Assembly: GCF_023149135.1 (NCBI RefSeq)
Contig: NZ_JAIWJX010000002.1
Location: forward strand, 1,426,001 to 1,490,000
DNA: 64,000 nucleotides
Source: Fictibacillus marinisediminis
GTDB lineage: Bacteria > Bacillota > Bacilli > Bacillales > Fictibacillaceae
Direction: 5' to 3'
The first letter of the stretch is position 1. Each line of letters opens with the position of its first letter. Shown here in pieces: positions 8,802 through 16,283 of this stretch. Made by a program: the position numbers and the translations under genes. The notes under the pieces were generated by a model, which made no database searches, was not told the origin of the DNA, and saw only the letters and a program-made list of their open reading frames with translations.

Positions 8802-8950
8802 TCATCCTTCACGGCATCGTTTAATTTTCTAGTGTTTCCTTTGGCATTTATGAATTCAAGAACCTGATTAAGTCCATCGGTGTTATTTGCTGTATCCTGG
8901 TTGATTTCAAGGCCTGTCTTTTCTGAGTTATTCTTCTTATTCATTATCAT
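8795..8950 (-). CDS. Small hydrophilic protein, 51 aa, unknown
   Basis: Reading frame of 51 residues starting MIMNKKNNSEKTGLEINQD and ending AVKDEK. It is charged, has no membrane segment and no motif I recognise. Support for it being real: an AAGGGAGG site 5 to 9 bases before the start, codon use like its neighbours, and a perfect terminator overlapping its stop codon. ATG at 8950 or at 8944 (third residue) could both serve. Not similar to anything I can name; perhaps a sporulation or stress-related small protein, but that is a guess. Confidence 0.6.
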   Translation of the reverse strand: MIMNKKNNSEKTGLEINQDTANNTDGLNQVLEFINAKGNTRKLNDAVKDEK

Positions 8951-9007
8951 CAAACCTCCCTTCTTATCCTTTCCCTTCGGTGGTGGATGCTACACGTATT
9001 GAGCGAG

Positions 9008-10039
9008 TCAGGAAAGCTTTCTGCTCGACCTCAGCCGGGTACGAAGCGGTGTGGCAGAGGGTTTTTTGGGTTGTGTTGTATTTCTGATAAGGCCGCTGTC
9101 TATACCATAACGCGGCCGGTGCTTTACCTCTTTAAATACTTTTCCAACATATTCCCCAACAAGTCCGATTCCCATCAGCTGAAGACCCCCAATGAACCAG
9201 ATGGACAGGATGATGGATGTCCAGCCCGGTACAGTGTATCCGTTAAACTTCTGAACTAAAGCGAAAATCCCTGCGATTGCACTGAACACTAAGAATAAGA
9301 AGCCGGAAATGGTCAAGAAGCGGATTGGCTTGATGCTGAATGATGTAATTCCGTCGAACGCAAAGGCGAGCATTTTCCGAAGTGGATATTTCGATTCTCC
9401 TGCAGCTCTTTCTTTCCGGTCATAATAAACTTCTGCTGAAGAAAAGCCGAGAAGGGGGACGACCCCGCGCATAAAGAAATTTCTCTCCCGGTACCGTCCA
9501 AGTTCTTCTAACGCTCTTTTGCTCAGCAGCCGGTAATCGGCATGGTTATAGATGAGTTCGACGCCCATCTTTTCCATAACTCTGTAAAACCATTGAGCAG
9601 TATGCCGTTTGAAAGCGGTGTCGTTTTTCCGTTCTCTTCGTATGCCGTAAACTACATCATGACCTGCGCGATACTTGTGGATGAATTGCCGTATCGCCTG
9701 CACATCGTCCTGCAAATCAGCATCGATTGTGATAATGCAGTCAGAATAGGCTTTTGCCGTATCCATTCCAGCAAGGAGGGCATTCTGGTGACCGGCATTC
9801 TTCGCCAGTTTAATTCCGTTCGCATGGTGGTTTGTTTTATGTAAAGCGGTAATAAGCTCCCATGTTTTGTCCATGCTTCCATCATCTACAAAGAGAATGC
9901 TGCTTTCTGGAGAAATAAGAGTTTCTGAAATCATTTCTTTGAGTATGGATGTCAGTTCCCTTGCGGTGATCATGAGCACTTCCTCTTCGTTATAGCAAGG
10001 AACCACAATCGTCAAGACGGGCAATCGATTACTGTTCAT
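9008..10039 (-). CDS. Polyprenyl-phosphate glycosyltransferase, GT2 family (DPM1/YkcC-like)
   Basis: 343 aa. An N-terminal GT-A domain shows PCYNEEEVL near residue 14, FVDDGSMDKTW near 50 and the metal-binding IDADLQDD near 104. It is followed by two membrane helices (about residues 240-262 and 272-295). This is the arrangement of enzymes that move a sugar from a nucleotide donor to undecaprenyl phosphate at the membrane. The extreme C terminus (about 25 residues, basic, proline-rich) is longer than usual. AAGGAGG lies 13 bases before ATG 10039. No neighbouring flippase or acceptor-modifying gene, so the decorated polymer is unknown. Confidence 0.87.
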   Translation of the reverse strand: MNSNRLPVLTIVVPCYNEEEVLMITARELTSILKEMISETLISPESSILFVDDGSMDKTWELITALHKTNHHANGIKLAKNAGHQNALLAGMDTAKAYSDCIITIDADLQDDVQAIRQFIHKYRAGHDVVYGIRRERKNDTAFKRHTAQWFYRVMEKMGVELIYNHADYRLLSKRALEELGRYRERNFFMRGVVPLLGFSSAEVYYDRKERAAGESKYPLRKMLAFAFDGITSFSIKPIRFLTISGFLFLVFSAIAGIFALVQKFNGYTVPGWTSIILSIWFIGGLQLMGIGLVGEYVGKVFKEVKHRPRYGIDSGLIRNTTQPKKPSATPLRTRLRSSRKLS

Positions 10040-10076
10040 TCTATGGTAAAGACCTCCTTATTTCTCATCTCTTCGC

Positions 10077-10340
10077 TTACTCGTAACGGGTGGCTTCAAT
10101 GGCATTTGTCGTTTCTTGTAAATGACGGAGATGTTCACGGGCATGAAAAAGCCTCTTTGTCTGTTCCTCTGTCAATCCATCCGTTTGTCGGGATTGCTGA
10201 ACCATTTCGTGGGCATATTCCAGCAATTGTTTCGCCTGCTGGAATTCTTCGGGATTGTTGTTTCCTTGTGATTCTTCAATGGCTTTTCTTGCATTTTCTA
10301 CGCACTCTAAAGCATTGCTGTATAGGTTTTGATGATCCAT
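10077..10340 (-). CDS. Small helical protein, 87 aa, unknown
   Basis: 87 residues, strongly helical and rich in Q, E, N and H, with no membrane segment. The start at 10340 is well supported by AGGAGGAGTCGGCCG. The repeated spacing of hydrophobic residues suggests a helical hairpin or bundle. I do not recognise the family with confidence; it resembles the small uncharacterised DUF2564-like proteins of Bacillus in size and composition only. It lies 37 bases upstream of the glycosyltransferase start, so the two may be co-transcribed. Confidence 0.72.
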   Translation of the reverse strand: MDHQNLYSNALECVENARKAIEESQGNNNPEEFQQAKQLLEYAHEMVQQSRQTDGLTEEQTKRLFHAREHLRHLQETTNAIEATRYE

Positions 10341-10434
10341 CGGCCGACTCCTCCTGTTATTTTTCTTATTCTTAACATGTGTTTTGGAGAATTTTGTTAT
10401 ACGTTTATGCCTTAAATCCCATCACAAAAAAGGC

Positions 10435-10466
10435 GTACAAGTTCTGATAGCTGAATAAACTTGTAC
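10435..10466. promoter_or_regulatory. Inverted repeat upstream of the LysE gene, possible operator
   Basis: GTACAAGTT (10435-10443) and AACTTGTAC (10458-10466) form a perfect 9-bp inverted repeat with a 14-base spacer, ending 28 bases before the exporter start. No T run follows, so an operator is more likely than a terminator. Confidence 0.5.
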
Positions 10467-10494
10467 AAACAGAAATTACAGGCGGAGGTTTTCA

Positions 10495-11121
10495 GTGGGG
10501 ATCTTACTTAAATACATGCTTTTAGGATTGTCGTTGGCCGCTCCAATTGGACCAATTAATGCTGCACAGATGGATAAAGGTATACGAAGCGGTTTCTGGC
10601 ATGCCTGGATGGTGGGACTTGGAGCAACGACAGCAGATGCAATCTACATGGCTCTTGTTTATATGGGATTGGTTCATTTTTTGGATGCTCCAGTCATCAA
10701 AGCCTTTCTCTGGCTGTTTGGGTGTTTTGTTTTAATCTATACAGGCATTGAAAGCTTTCAAAGTTCTGGAGTGATGGTTCTTTCAAAAAAGCAGGGAAGC
10801 GAAAAAAAATGGAGATGTTTCTTATCCGGCTTTTTCATGTCACTGACCAATCCTCTGACTATTCTTTTTTGGCTTGGCATTTATGGTTCTATTCTGGCTG
10901 AGACAGCGGCGACTTATCATAAACAGCAGCTTTTTCTGATCAGCGGGGCGATTTTCAGCGGAATTTTGCTTTGGGATTTTACGATGGCTCTTGTAGCCAG
11001 CAGTTTCAGGCGGTATTTGGCAGATTCCTTGCTTAAATTGATCTCGCGTATATCTGGCCTTTCACTTATCGGCTTCGGCTGTTATTTCGGATATCAGGCC
11101 TTTAAATTTTTATGGAATTAG
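10495..11121 (+). CDS. LysE/RhtB family exporter
   Basis: 208 aa with six predicted membrane helices. The N terminus holds LSLAAPIGPINAAQ, the conserved P-I-G-P signature of LysE/RhtB amino-acid and small-metabolite exporters, and the S-L-T-N-P-L-T motif near residue 120 marks the second half of the fold. GTG 10495 follows GGCGGAGG. It stands alone, downstream of an inverted repeat that may bind a regulator. Substrate cannot be told. Confidence 0.85.
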   Translation: MGILLKYMLLGLSLAAPIGPINAAQMDKGIRSGFWHAWMVGLGATTADAIYMALVYMGLVHFLDAPVIKAFLWLFGCFVLIYTGIESFQSSGVMVLSKKQGSEKKWRCFLSGFFMSLTNPLTILFWLGIYGSILAETAATYHKQQLFLISGAIFSGILLWDFTMALVASSFRRYLADSLLKLISRISGLSLIGFGCYFGYQAFKFLWN

Positions 11122-11192
11122 GCAGTGGCTTATTGAGAAGATAATATAGAGGATCATTTGGGTATACAATGGTAGAGAAGGGAGATGAGTCA

Positions 11193-11213
11193 ATGGGTGT
11201 GGCAGGAAGTTGA
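11193..11213 (+). other. Six-codon leader reading frame overlapping the next start
   Basis: ATG GGT GTG GCA GGA AGT TGA has a good site (GAAGGGAG) before it, and its stop codon overlaps the TTG start of the next gene by two bases. That gene has no ribosome binding site of its own at the right distance, so translation may be coupled through this short frame. Confidence 0.4.
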
Positions 11214-11509
11214 GACTCTATAAATGGATTTGCTATTTACTTGCATTATTCAATCTGGCTGATGCTTTCCTGACCTACAGGCTTCTGAAGCACGGCGGGG
11301 AAGAATTAAACCCGGTCATGCGGCTTCTCTTCGATTTTCATCCATTTGCCTTTATAGCGGTGAAAATTTTGTTTTCGTTCCTTGTTCTGCTTTTGTCTTT
11401 TTTACCGCTTCGCAGCAAGATAAAGTTTTTTGTTTACATTGCATTTTTTGTCTACCTTTTAATCATGGGCTGGCATATCTACATACTGCTGGTTTTGTCC
11501 ATGCAATAA
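11210..11509 (+). CDS. Small membrane protein, DUF5658-like, 99 aa
   Basis: Four hydrophobic helices cover nearly the whole chain; the first ends with LADAFLTYRLL, and GGEELNPVM lies in the first loop, a D...T...E-x-N-P-x-M pattern that I associate with the DUF5658 membrane family. No ATG exists in frame; TTG 11210 is the only plausible start, and its reading probably depends on coupling to a short leader frame ending at the same place. A strong terminator follows. Function unknown. Confidence 0.7.
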   Translation: MRLYKWICYLLALFNLADAFLTYRLLKHGGEELNPVMRLLFDFHPFAFIAVKILFSFLVLLLSFLPLRSKIKFFVYIAFFVYLLIMGWHIYILLVLSMQ

Positions 11510-11512
11510 AGA

Positions 11513-11541
11513 AGCGCACAGATTCAGTCTGTGCGCTCGTT
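11513..11541. terminator. Bidirectional terminator
   Basis: AGCGCACAGA and TCTGTGCGCT pair around TTCAG between two convergent genes; A and T runs flank both sides. Confidence 0.9.
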
Positions 11542-12813
11542 TTATGATTCCTTGATAAAGAAGGATCGATGCTTCTCCATTATTTCTTTGTAATCTGAAA
11601 TTACTTTTTCCTGAGAAATCCCAAGACTGGAACTGATGTAGTCTATATACTTTTCATCTGGCATAAGCCATGAATTGTACTGGCGTTTCAAGTAATTTTC
11701 TGCAGACTGGAATTCCTCAAATGATTTCGGTACGGGAAGGCTGTTATGAATAAGCTTCCATTGTTTGTTGTTTGTTTGAAAGAGGTTTGTAATTTCTCTA
11801 TTGTAATTAATAAATAGTGTACCATAGACATTTTCTCGCACGTTCCATTCATTGTCGTGTGCATCACGACGTCTTGGCGGAATCTCAAAGGCAGGAAGAA
11901 CGAAGCGCTGGAATCCTTCGGGTGTCAGTGTGCATCCAGAGGCTTTCGGATGTCCGCCGCCACCGAACTGTGCTGCATATTTAGACACGTCGACGTGGTC
12001 ATAAATCGTACGGAAACCGGCTCTTTTTCCGCCGATGTTTAAGATCACGATCAGATCAAGATGCGGATTTTCGCGGTTCAGTTCATTGCCAAGCTCTGAA
12101 TGATGGCTTTCCGCATGGACGATTCCGATCCGATACGGTTCCCCGCCAGTCTTGTAAACCGTATCCCATGTTTCAGCCATTTGTCGTTGCTTTTTCTTAA
12201 TATACGCTTTTCGGCTGTCTTCTTCGAGCTGAAGGATCGTTTCTTCCGTTTCGGAAAAATGGAAGTGTTCTTCTGTTTTTAACCGTTCCAGCATATTTTT
12301 TTCAAATTCACCCGGTGGCAGCAAAAAGAAAAGGTCGTTTAGACGCTTGGCATTTTCGTTTTCATTCTCAAACCATTCCCATGTATCATACTGTCTGACG
12401 AGCTCTACAAATTCTTTTAATGCTCCTTGGTCCTTCAACAGCCCTTTCTTTATAAAGTGTTCATAAAGGAGAGAGGTAGCAGAGGTGAGCTTGCCATCCT
12501 CTTGTTTTGTCTGAACAAGACCCCATTCAAATTTATTGAATTGATCGGCAGTTACATGATGATCGATGAGCTGCACTTCTCGCCCGCTTTCGTACCGTGT
12601 CTGAAGTTTTCCAGCGAGTTCATCATTTACTGCAATATCCGTTATGTATACCGGTTTATTTTCCTGCTCTGGATCAAGCAAAAAATCAGAAACACGGCGA
12701 TTAATATTATCATGCGAGCAGTAAAACGTTTCTACATTTTCTTCTCCCAATGCAAGCATGGCAACGATGCCGCATGACTTCCCATCAAGGTCATTATGTG
12801 AAAAAAGTTTCAT
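11542..12813 (-). CDS. DHH family phosphoesterase (NrnB/YngD-like)
   Basis: 423 aa. Metal-binding motifs of the DHH superfamily are visible: SHNDLDG at residues 5-11, ITDIAVND at about 58-64, DHH at 84-86, and GGGGHPKASG of the DHHA1 domain at about 283. Proteins of this layout in Bacillus degrade short RNA or pAp-like nucleotides (NrnB). The extra C-terminal 100 residues are predicted soluble. ATG at 12813 is preferred over an upstream ATG at 12876 because GAAAGGAGGCG precedes it. Single gene between terminators. Confidence 0.85.
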   Translation of the reverse strand: MKLFSHNDLDGKSCGIVAMLALGEENVETFYCSHDNINRRVSDFLLDPEQENKPVYITDIAVNDELAGKLQTRYESGREVQLIDHHVTADQFNKFEWGLVQTKQEDGKLTSATSLLYEHFIKKGLLKDQGALKEFVELVRQYDTWEWFENENENAKRLNDLFFLLPPGEFEKNMLERLKTEEHFHFSETEETILQLEEDSRKAYIKKKQRQMAETWDTVYKTGGEPYRIGIVHAESHHSELGNELNRENPHLDLIVILNIGGKRAGFRTIYDHVDVSKYAAQFGGGGHPKASGCTLTPEGFQRFVLPAFEIPPRRRDAHDNEWNVRENVYGTLFINYNREITNLFQTNNKQWKLIHNSLPVPKSFEEFQSAENYLKRQYNSWLMPDEKYIDYISSSLGISQEKVISDYKEIMEKHRSFFIKES

Positions 12814-13014
12814 TTCACTAACGCCTCCTTTCTCAATTCCATATTCAATAGTATAGGCACGAGCCCTTTCTTTCAACCGAAAAAAGGATTTTTCTCACAG
12901 CCGCAGAAATAATAGTGGGTTGTCCGTCATTTTTACAGGTGAAAGGAAGAAAAAATGTTAAAGTTAAATAATACATTGATGAATTTCTAAAAGGATAGGA
13001 AAGGGCGATATATA

Positions 13015-13047
13015 AAACACGCTTAGGATGATTTCCTAAGCGTGTTT
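13015..13047 (-). terminator. Terminator of the MEDS-domain gene
   Basis: AAACACGCTTAGG pairs perfectly with CCTAAGCGTGTTT around a 7-base loop, four bases after the stop codon on the minus strand. Confidence 0.9.
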
Positions 13048-13050
13048 CTA

Positions 13051-13623
13051 TTATTTCACATCAATCATTGGCTGGTATTGTTCGGAGACGATGAAATCAT
13101 CCTCCATTAAAACGTAAGGATGTGTTTCCATTAAAATCGTTTTGAGGTAGTCTGGCATTCTCTCTCCTTCGTATGCACAAATTAATGGGAATGACAGCTG
13201 CTTTACAGCTTTGTCTACTATTTTTTCAAAATCTTCTATTAGATGAAGAGGATCTTCCATCGTGGCCCACTCCACATGTGCCCATGAACGGAAAGAGATT
13301 TTCTTTTCCACATATGGCTGTACCGTTTTATTGAAGTAATCAAAGATTGCAGGAGGATGATAACTGCCACTTGAATAATAGAAATCGAAATTGTTTACTC
13401 GGTGAACGAATTCCATTTGATCTTTCGTTAACCTTGTGCTCAGTTCTTTGTGAATCATACGGTAAAAACGCTCATTTTCAATAAGAATAACGTAATCTCC
13501 CGCCACAACGCCATCTTGGATAAAACTTACAACTTGTTCAATATAATTCTTCATTCCATTATAGGAATACAGCACATGAACACTCTTTTGGTCCTCAAAC
13601 AACTGGTTCATTTTGCTCTTCAA
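13051..13623 (-). CDS. MEDS-domain protein
   Basis: 190 aa, soluble. The order HVLYSYNGMKNYIEQVVSFI, GDYVILIEN near residue 42, then WAHVEWA near 113 and ICAYEG near 148 matches MEDS (DcmR-like sensory) domains, which in bacilli occur alone or fused to signalling modules. Such domains resemble the RecA/KaiC fold without a P-loop and are thought to bind ligands or partner proteins. TTG 13623 follows AAGGGGTG; ATG 13611 is an alternative. No partner gene sits next to it. Confidence 0.75.
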   Translation of the reverse strand: MKSKMNQLFEDQKSVHVLYSYNGMKNYIEQVVSFIQDGVVAGDYVILIENERFYRMIHKELSTRLTKDQMEFVHRVNNFDFYYSSGSYHPPAIFDYFNKTVQPYVEKKISFRSWAHVEWATMEDPLHLIEDFEKIVDKAVKQLSFPLICAYEGERMPDYLKTILMETHPYVLMEDDFIVSEQYQPMIDVK

Positions 13624-14041
13624 GTAATCACCCCTTCTTTCCTGTATATTCTCCAGTATATTTGATTTCTATGAATAATGCTAAGAAAGAAAAAGGTGCT
13701 TTCTTTACCTGATACAGCGAATCTAAAGAAGGTCAAGATGGTTAAACAGAAATAGTTAATTTAAATTTTTTAATAGGCTCTTTACTAAAAGATTGTTGCT
13801 TACGGAACATTTTTGTAAAGACTCCATTGATAAGTTGATTGGAGTGGAAGGTGCGAGACTCCTGCGGGAGAAGCGGGACAGGTGAGACCCACAGGCGCCT
13901 GCGCCGAGGAGGCTCACCGCGCGCCCCGCGGAAAGCGAGCAGCCTGGAACAGAAATCAACACCCCCAATAGCAACAAAGAATACGAAAACAGCCTTTTAA
14001 TAAGATAAACTGTTAAGGTGGATTAAATATGAGGTGATATT
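13624..14041. other. Non-coding stretch between the MEDS gene and the 47-aa gene
   Basis: Apart from the structured repeat at 13834-13961 this interval is A+T-rich and holds no credible gene. The promoter of the minus-strand MEDS gene is expected in the first 100 bases; I see no unambiguous -35/-10 pair. Confidence 0.6.
13834..13961. repeat. G+C-rich structured repeat element of Bacillaceae type
   Basis: A 128-bp block much richer in G+C than its A+T-rich surroundings. The ends are inverted: GTTGATT at 13834-13840 and AATCAAC at 13955-13961. Inside are CTCCTGCGGGAG, GGTGAG (13881-13886) pairing with CTCACC (13913-13918), and the hairpin GGCGCCTGCGCC between them. Sequences of this kind recur many times in Bacillaceae chromosomes. 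I know of no proven function; the pairing suggests a folded RNA or a mobile miniature element. A reading frame across it is not credible. Confidence 0.75.
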
Positions 14042-14185
14042 ATGCATCAAGCTGTATATGTTAAAGAGGCTTTTACATTGCTTGATAAGATTAACAAGCA
14101 TTTAGTGAAAAAGCTGCATACCATCGTAACAGAGGATAAGAATGATCAAGAATACACGATAAAAGACAGCGATTTGGAGAAATAG
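14042..14185 (+). CDS. Small protein, 47 aa, unknown
   Basis: Begins MHQAVYVKEAFTLLDKINK and ends SDLEK. A well-placed GAGGTGATATT precedes ATG 14042, and the stop lies 6 bases before the TVP38 gene, so the two are probably one transcription unit. The first 25 residues can form an amphipathic helix; the rest is charged. No homologue recognised. Its length (below 60 residues) explains why it is easily missed. Confidence 0.55.
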   Translation: MHQAVYVKEAFTLLDKINKHLVKKLHTIVTEDKNDQEYTIKDSDLEK

Positions 14186-14191
14186 CCGGAT

Positions 14192-14746
14192 ATGTCTTTA
14201 AAGGACTTAATTATAGACTTGTTTACTGCCTATGAAAATATCGCCTTTTTATTGAGTATTGGAATTAATATGATCATCAGTTTATTGGGAGTCGTACCAA
14301 GTGTGTTTTTAACAGCTGCGAATTTAACAGTGTTTGGGTTTGGGGAAGGAATGGCCGTTTCATTTATTGGTGAAGCATTTGGTGCAGTGATCTCTTTTAT
14401 ATTGTATAGAAAAGGATTCCGCAAAGCAGCGAATATGAGAGGGCTCTCACACCCAAAAGTAAAGCAATTACTTGCAGCTGAAGGAAAGGAATCATTTTAT
14501 TTAATACTGGCTCTTAGACTCCTGCCGTTTGTTCCTTCGGGTATTGTTACTTTTATCGCCGCCATTGGAAAAACCTCTTTATTTATTTTTGTTTTAGCCA
14601 GTTCCATCGGTAAAGTCCCTGCCATTTTAATTGAAGGCTATTCCATCTATCAGATTATACATTGGACCTGGGAGGGCAAGTTAGTTACTGCAATTATTGC
14701 GTGCGTTTTAATTGCAATGACTTGGAAAAAGGTGAAAACGAAATAA
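14192..14746 (+). CDS. TVP38/TMEM64 family membrane protein (DedA-like fold)
   Basis: 184 aa with five to six membrane segments. The core G-x-G-E-x-x-A-x-x-x-G-E-A-F-G-A region (residues about 49-70) and LALRLLPFVPSG (about 109-120) are the two half-site re-entrant motifs of the SNARE-associated/TVP38 family, which is related to DedA lipid scramblases and flippases. Likely moves lipids or lipid-linked molecules across the membrane. Immediately downstream of the 47-aa gene; the ATG has only a weak site, so translational coupling is likely. Confidence 0.85.
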   Translation: MSLKDLIIDLFTAYENIAFLLSIGINMIISLLGVVPSVFLTAANLTVFGFGEGMAVSFIGEAFGAVISFILYRKGFRKAANMRGLSHPKVKQLLAAEGKESFYLILALRLLPFVPSGIVTFIAAIGKTSLFIFVLASSIGKVPAILIEGYSIYQIIHWTWEGKLVTAIIACVLIAMTWKKVKTK

Positions 14747-15090
14747 TTGAGGGGAATTCATAGTCCAAGATTTGAATCTATTTACCTAAAAGTTTAGTCG
14801 GAAGCATAAAAACAAGCTTTAATTCCGGCATCAACCGAATTTAGAATAGAACTAAATTCTCATTTTTCTGAAAATGGTTGTTTTTGGACAAATATTGTGC
14901 TAAAATGATGCAAACACCTATTCCCATACTCCTCAGAAGTTTATGTCAAAAGAAGGGAGGCAGCCTGCAAGGGTTATTCCAGATTCTTTTAAAGGCATAG
15001 CTTATTACGACTTACCGCTCCCTGTCACTTTTCAATGTTTATTGCATCTTTACCTGTTGCATCATCACCTATATAAAGGAGGAAGGACTT
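14747..15090 (+). promoter_or_regulatory. Intergenic region with a possible promoter for the intracellular protease gene
   Basis: No gene seen. TTGTTT, a 17-base spacer and TAAAAT near 14880-14915 form a modest SigA-like promoter pointing at the protease gene, leaving a leader of nearly 180 bases. The leader contains a second purine-rich AGAAGGGAGG near 14950 with no reading frame behind it. AAAGGAGGAAGG just before 15091 is the real site. Confidence 0.4.
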
Positions 15091-16062
15091 ATGAGTGAAG
15101 TTCGTTTAATTCCTTTTAAGTTAGAAGAAGTGCTGCAGACTGCCGGTGAAGAAATTCCGTATGGTATACAAATGATCAACGCTCCTGCGGCGTGGGATCA
15201 GGGATATAAGGGAAAAGATGTTGTCGTTGCTGTTCTTGATACAGGCTGTGATATAAATCATCCTGATTTAAAAGACCGTGTCATCGGGGGGAGGAATTTT
15301 ACCAGCGATGATCCAGAAGACTATTTGGATGGACACTATCATGGGACGCATGTTGCTGGTACGATAGCAGCATCCATTAATAAGCTTGGAGTTGCAGGAG
15401 TATCACCAGAGGCGAAACTTTTAATTCTTCGAGTGCTCGGCGCTGATGGAAGCGGAAGCTACCAGGGAATCATTGAGGCCATTAACTACGCTGTAGAATG
15501 GCGAGGGGAAAATGGAGAAAGAGTAAGGGTGATGTCCATGTCCCTGGGTGGGCCTGACGATGTACCTGAAATGCATGAGGCAATCAAGAATGCTACCGCC
15601 AACAATGTGATGGTTGTCTGCGCGGCTGGAAATGAAGGAGATTCAAGTGAGAGCTCAGATGAGCATGCTTATCCAGGCTATTATAAAGAAGTCGTGCAAG
15701 TAGGCGCAGTGGATGAACAAAAACATTTGGCGGAGTTTTCGAATACGAACGATGAGATTGATTTAGTAGCACCCGGCGTAAACGTGCTTTCCACGTATCC
15801 AGGTGAAAAGTATGCCAAGCTGTCAGGAACCTCCATGGCAACTCCGCACGTTTCAGGTGCATTAGCTGTACTGATTTTAAAAGAAGAAGCCGAATTTGGT
15901 AGGGAACTCACTGATCCAGAGATTTATGCCCAGCTTTGTAAAAATACACAATCCATTGGACTAACCAAAAAAGGGGAAGGGAATGGTTTACTTTATTTGG
16001 GTATGGAATCCAGAAAAGAAGCTAGTCAAAAAGAAGAAAAAAATGTAACCGTTCCAAAGTAA
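15091..16062 (+). CDS. isp: Major intracellular serine protease (subtilisin family)
   Basis: 323 aa, close to the 319-321 of Bacillus intracellular subtilisins. There is no signal peptide. The short propeptide carries LIPF at residues 6-9, the motif that blocks the active site in the zymogen of this group. Catalytic triad: Asp50 in VLDTG, His84 in HGTHVAG and Ser248 in GTSMATPH. It degrades cytoplasmic proteins in stationary phase and sporulation after self-processing. The C-terminal 20 residues are unusually lysine- and glutamate-rich. AAAGGAGGAAGG precedes ATG 15091. Confidence 0.95.
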   Translation: MSEVRLIPFKLEEVLQTAGEEIPYGIQMINAPAAWDQGYKGKDVVVAVLDTGCDINHPDLKDRVIGGRNFTSDDPEDYLDGHYHGTHVAGTIAASINKLGVAGVSPEAKLLILRVLGADGSGSYQGIIEAINYAVEWRGENGERVRVMSMSLGGPDDVPEMHEAIKNATANNVMVVCAAGNEGDSSESSDEHAYPGYYKEVVQVGAVDEQKHLAEFSNTNDEIDLVAPGVNVLSTYPGEKYAKLSGTSMATPHVSGALAVLILKEEAEFGRELTDPEIYAQLCKNTQSIGLTKKGEGNGLLYLGMESRKEASQKEEKNVTVPK

Positions 16063-16098
16063 AATGACAATCCCATTTTAAAAGGGAGGATGTTGTTG

Positions 16099-16236
16099 AT
16101 GGCGGTGTATAAGGTATTGTCCTTAATGATCAGCTTTGCCATGCTTACACTGAGAATGGTGGAGGAACGTAACCGCAGAAGCAAAAAAACATCCGCTCAC
16201 CGAAACAAGGAACGGCCCGAACGTAAACGGGCGTAA
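16099..16236 (+). CDS. Small basic membrane-anchored protein, 45 aa
   Basis: Starts MAVYKVLSLMISFAMLTLRM, one short hydrophobic helix, followed by a very basic tail with EERNRRSKK and ERPERKRA. AAAGGGAGG lies 9 bases before ATG 16099. It sits 36 bases after the protease stop and before a strong terminator, so it is probably the last gene of that transcript. Family not recognised. Single-helix basic peptides of this kind are frequent in Bacillus, usually without known role. Confidence 0.55.
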   Translation: MAVYKVLSLMISFAMLTLRMVEERNRRSKKTSAHRNKERPERKRA

Positions 16237-16242
16237 TTATAG

Positions 16243-16277
16243 AAAAAGCTGATCCTCACGAAGAGATCAGCTTTTTT
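16243..16277. terminator. Bidirectional terminator
   Basis: AAAAAGCTGATC pairs with GATCAGCTTTTT around a short loop; it separates the protease unit from the convergent secreted-protein gene. Confidence 0.93.
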
Positions 16278-16283
16278 ATCTGC

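Noticed and set aside
8676..8867. Plus-strand 63-codon frame opposite the 51-aa gene
   Set aside because: It has no ribosome binding site, runs through the terminator stem and has a disordered composition.
12953..12990. Eleven-codon frame MLKLNNTLMNF
   Set aside because: It has a fair ribosome site but is too short, and no gene follows on that strand; not enough to call.
13756..13977. Reading frame of 73 codons across the G+C-rich repeat
   Set aside because: Lacks a ribosome site and spans a structured repeat; its arginine- and serine-rich composition is the result of G+C-rich non-coding DNA.
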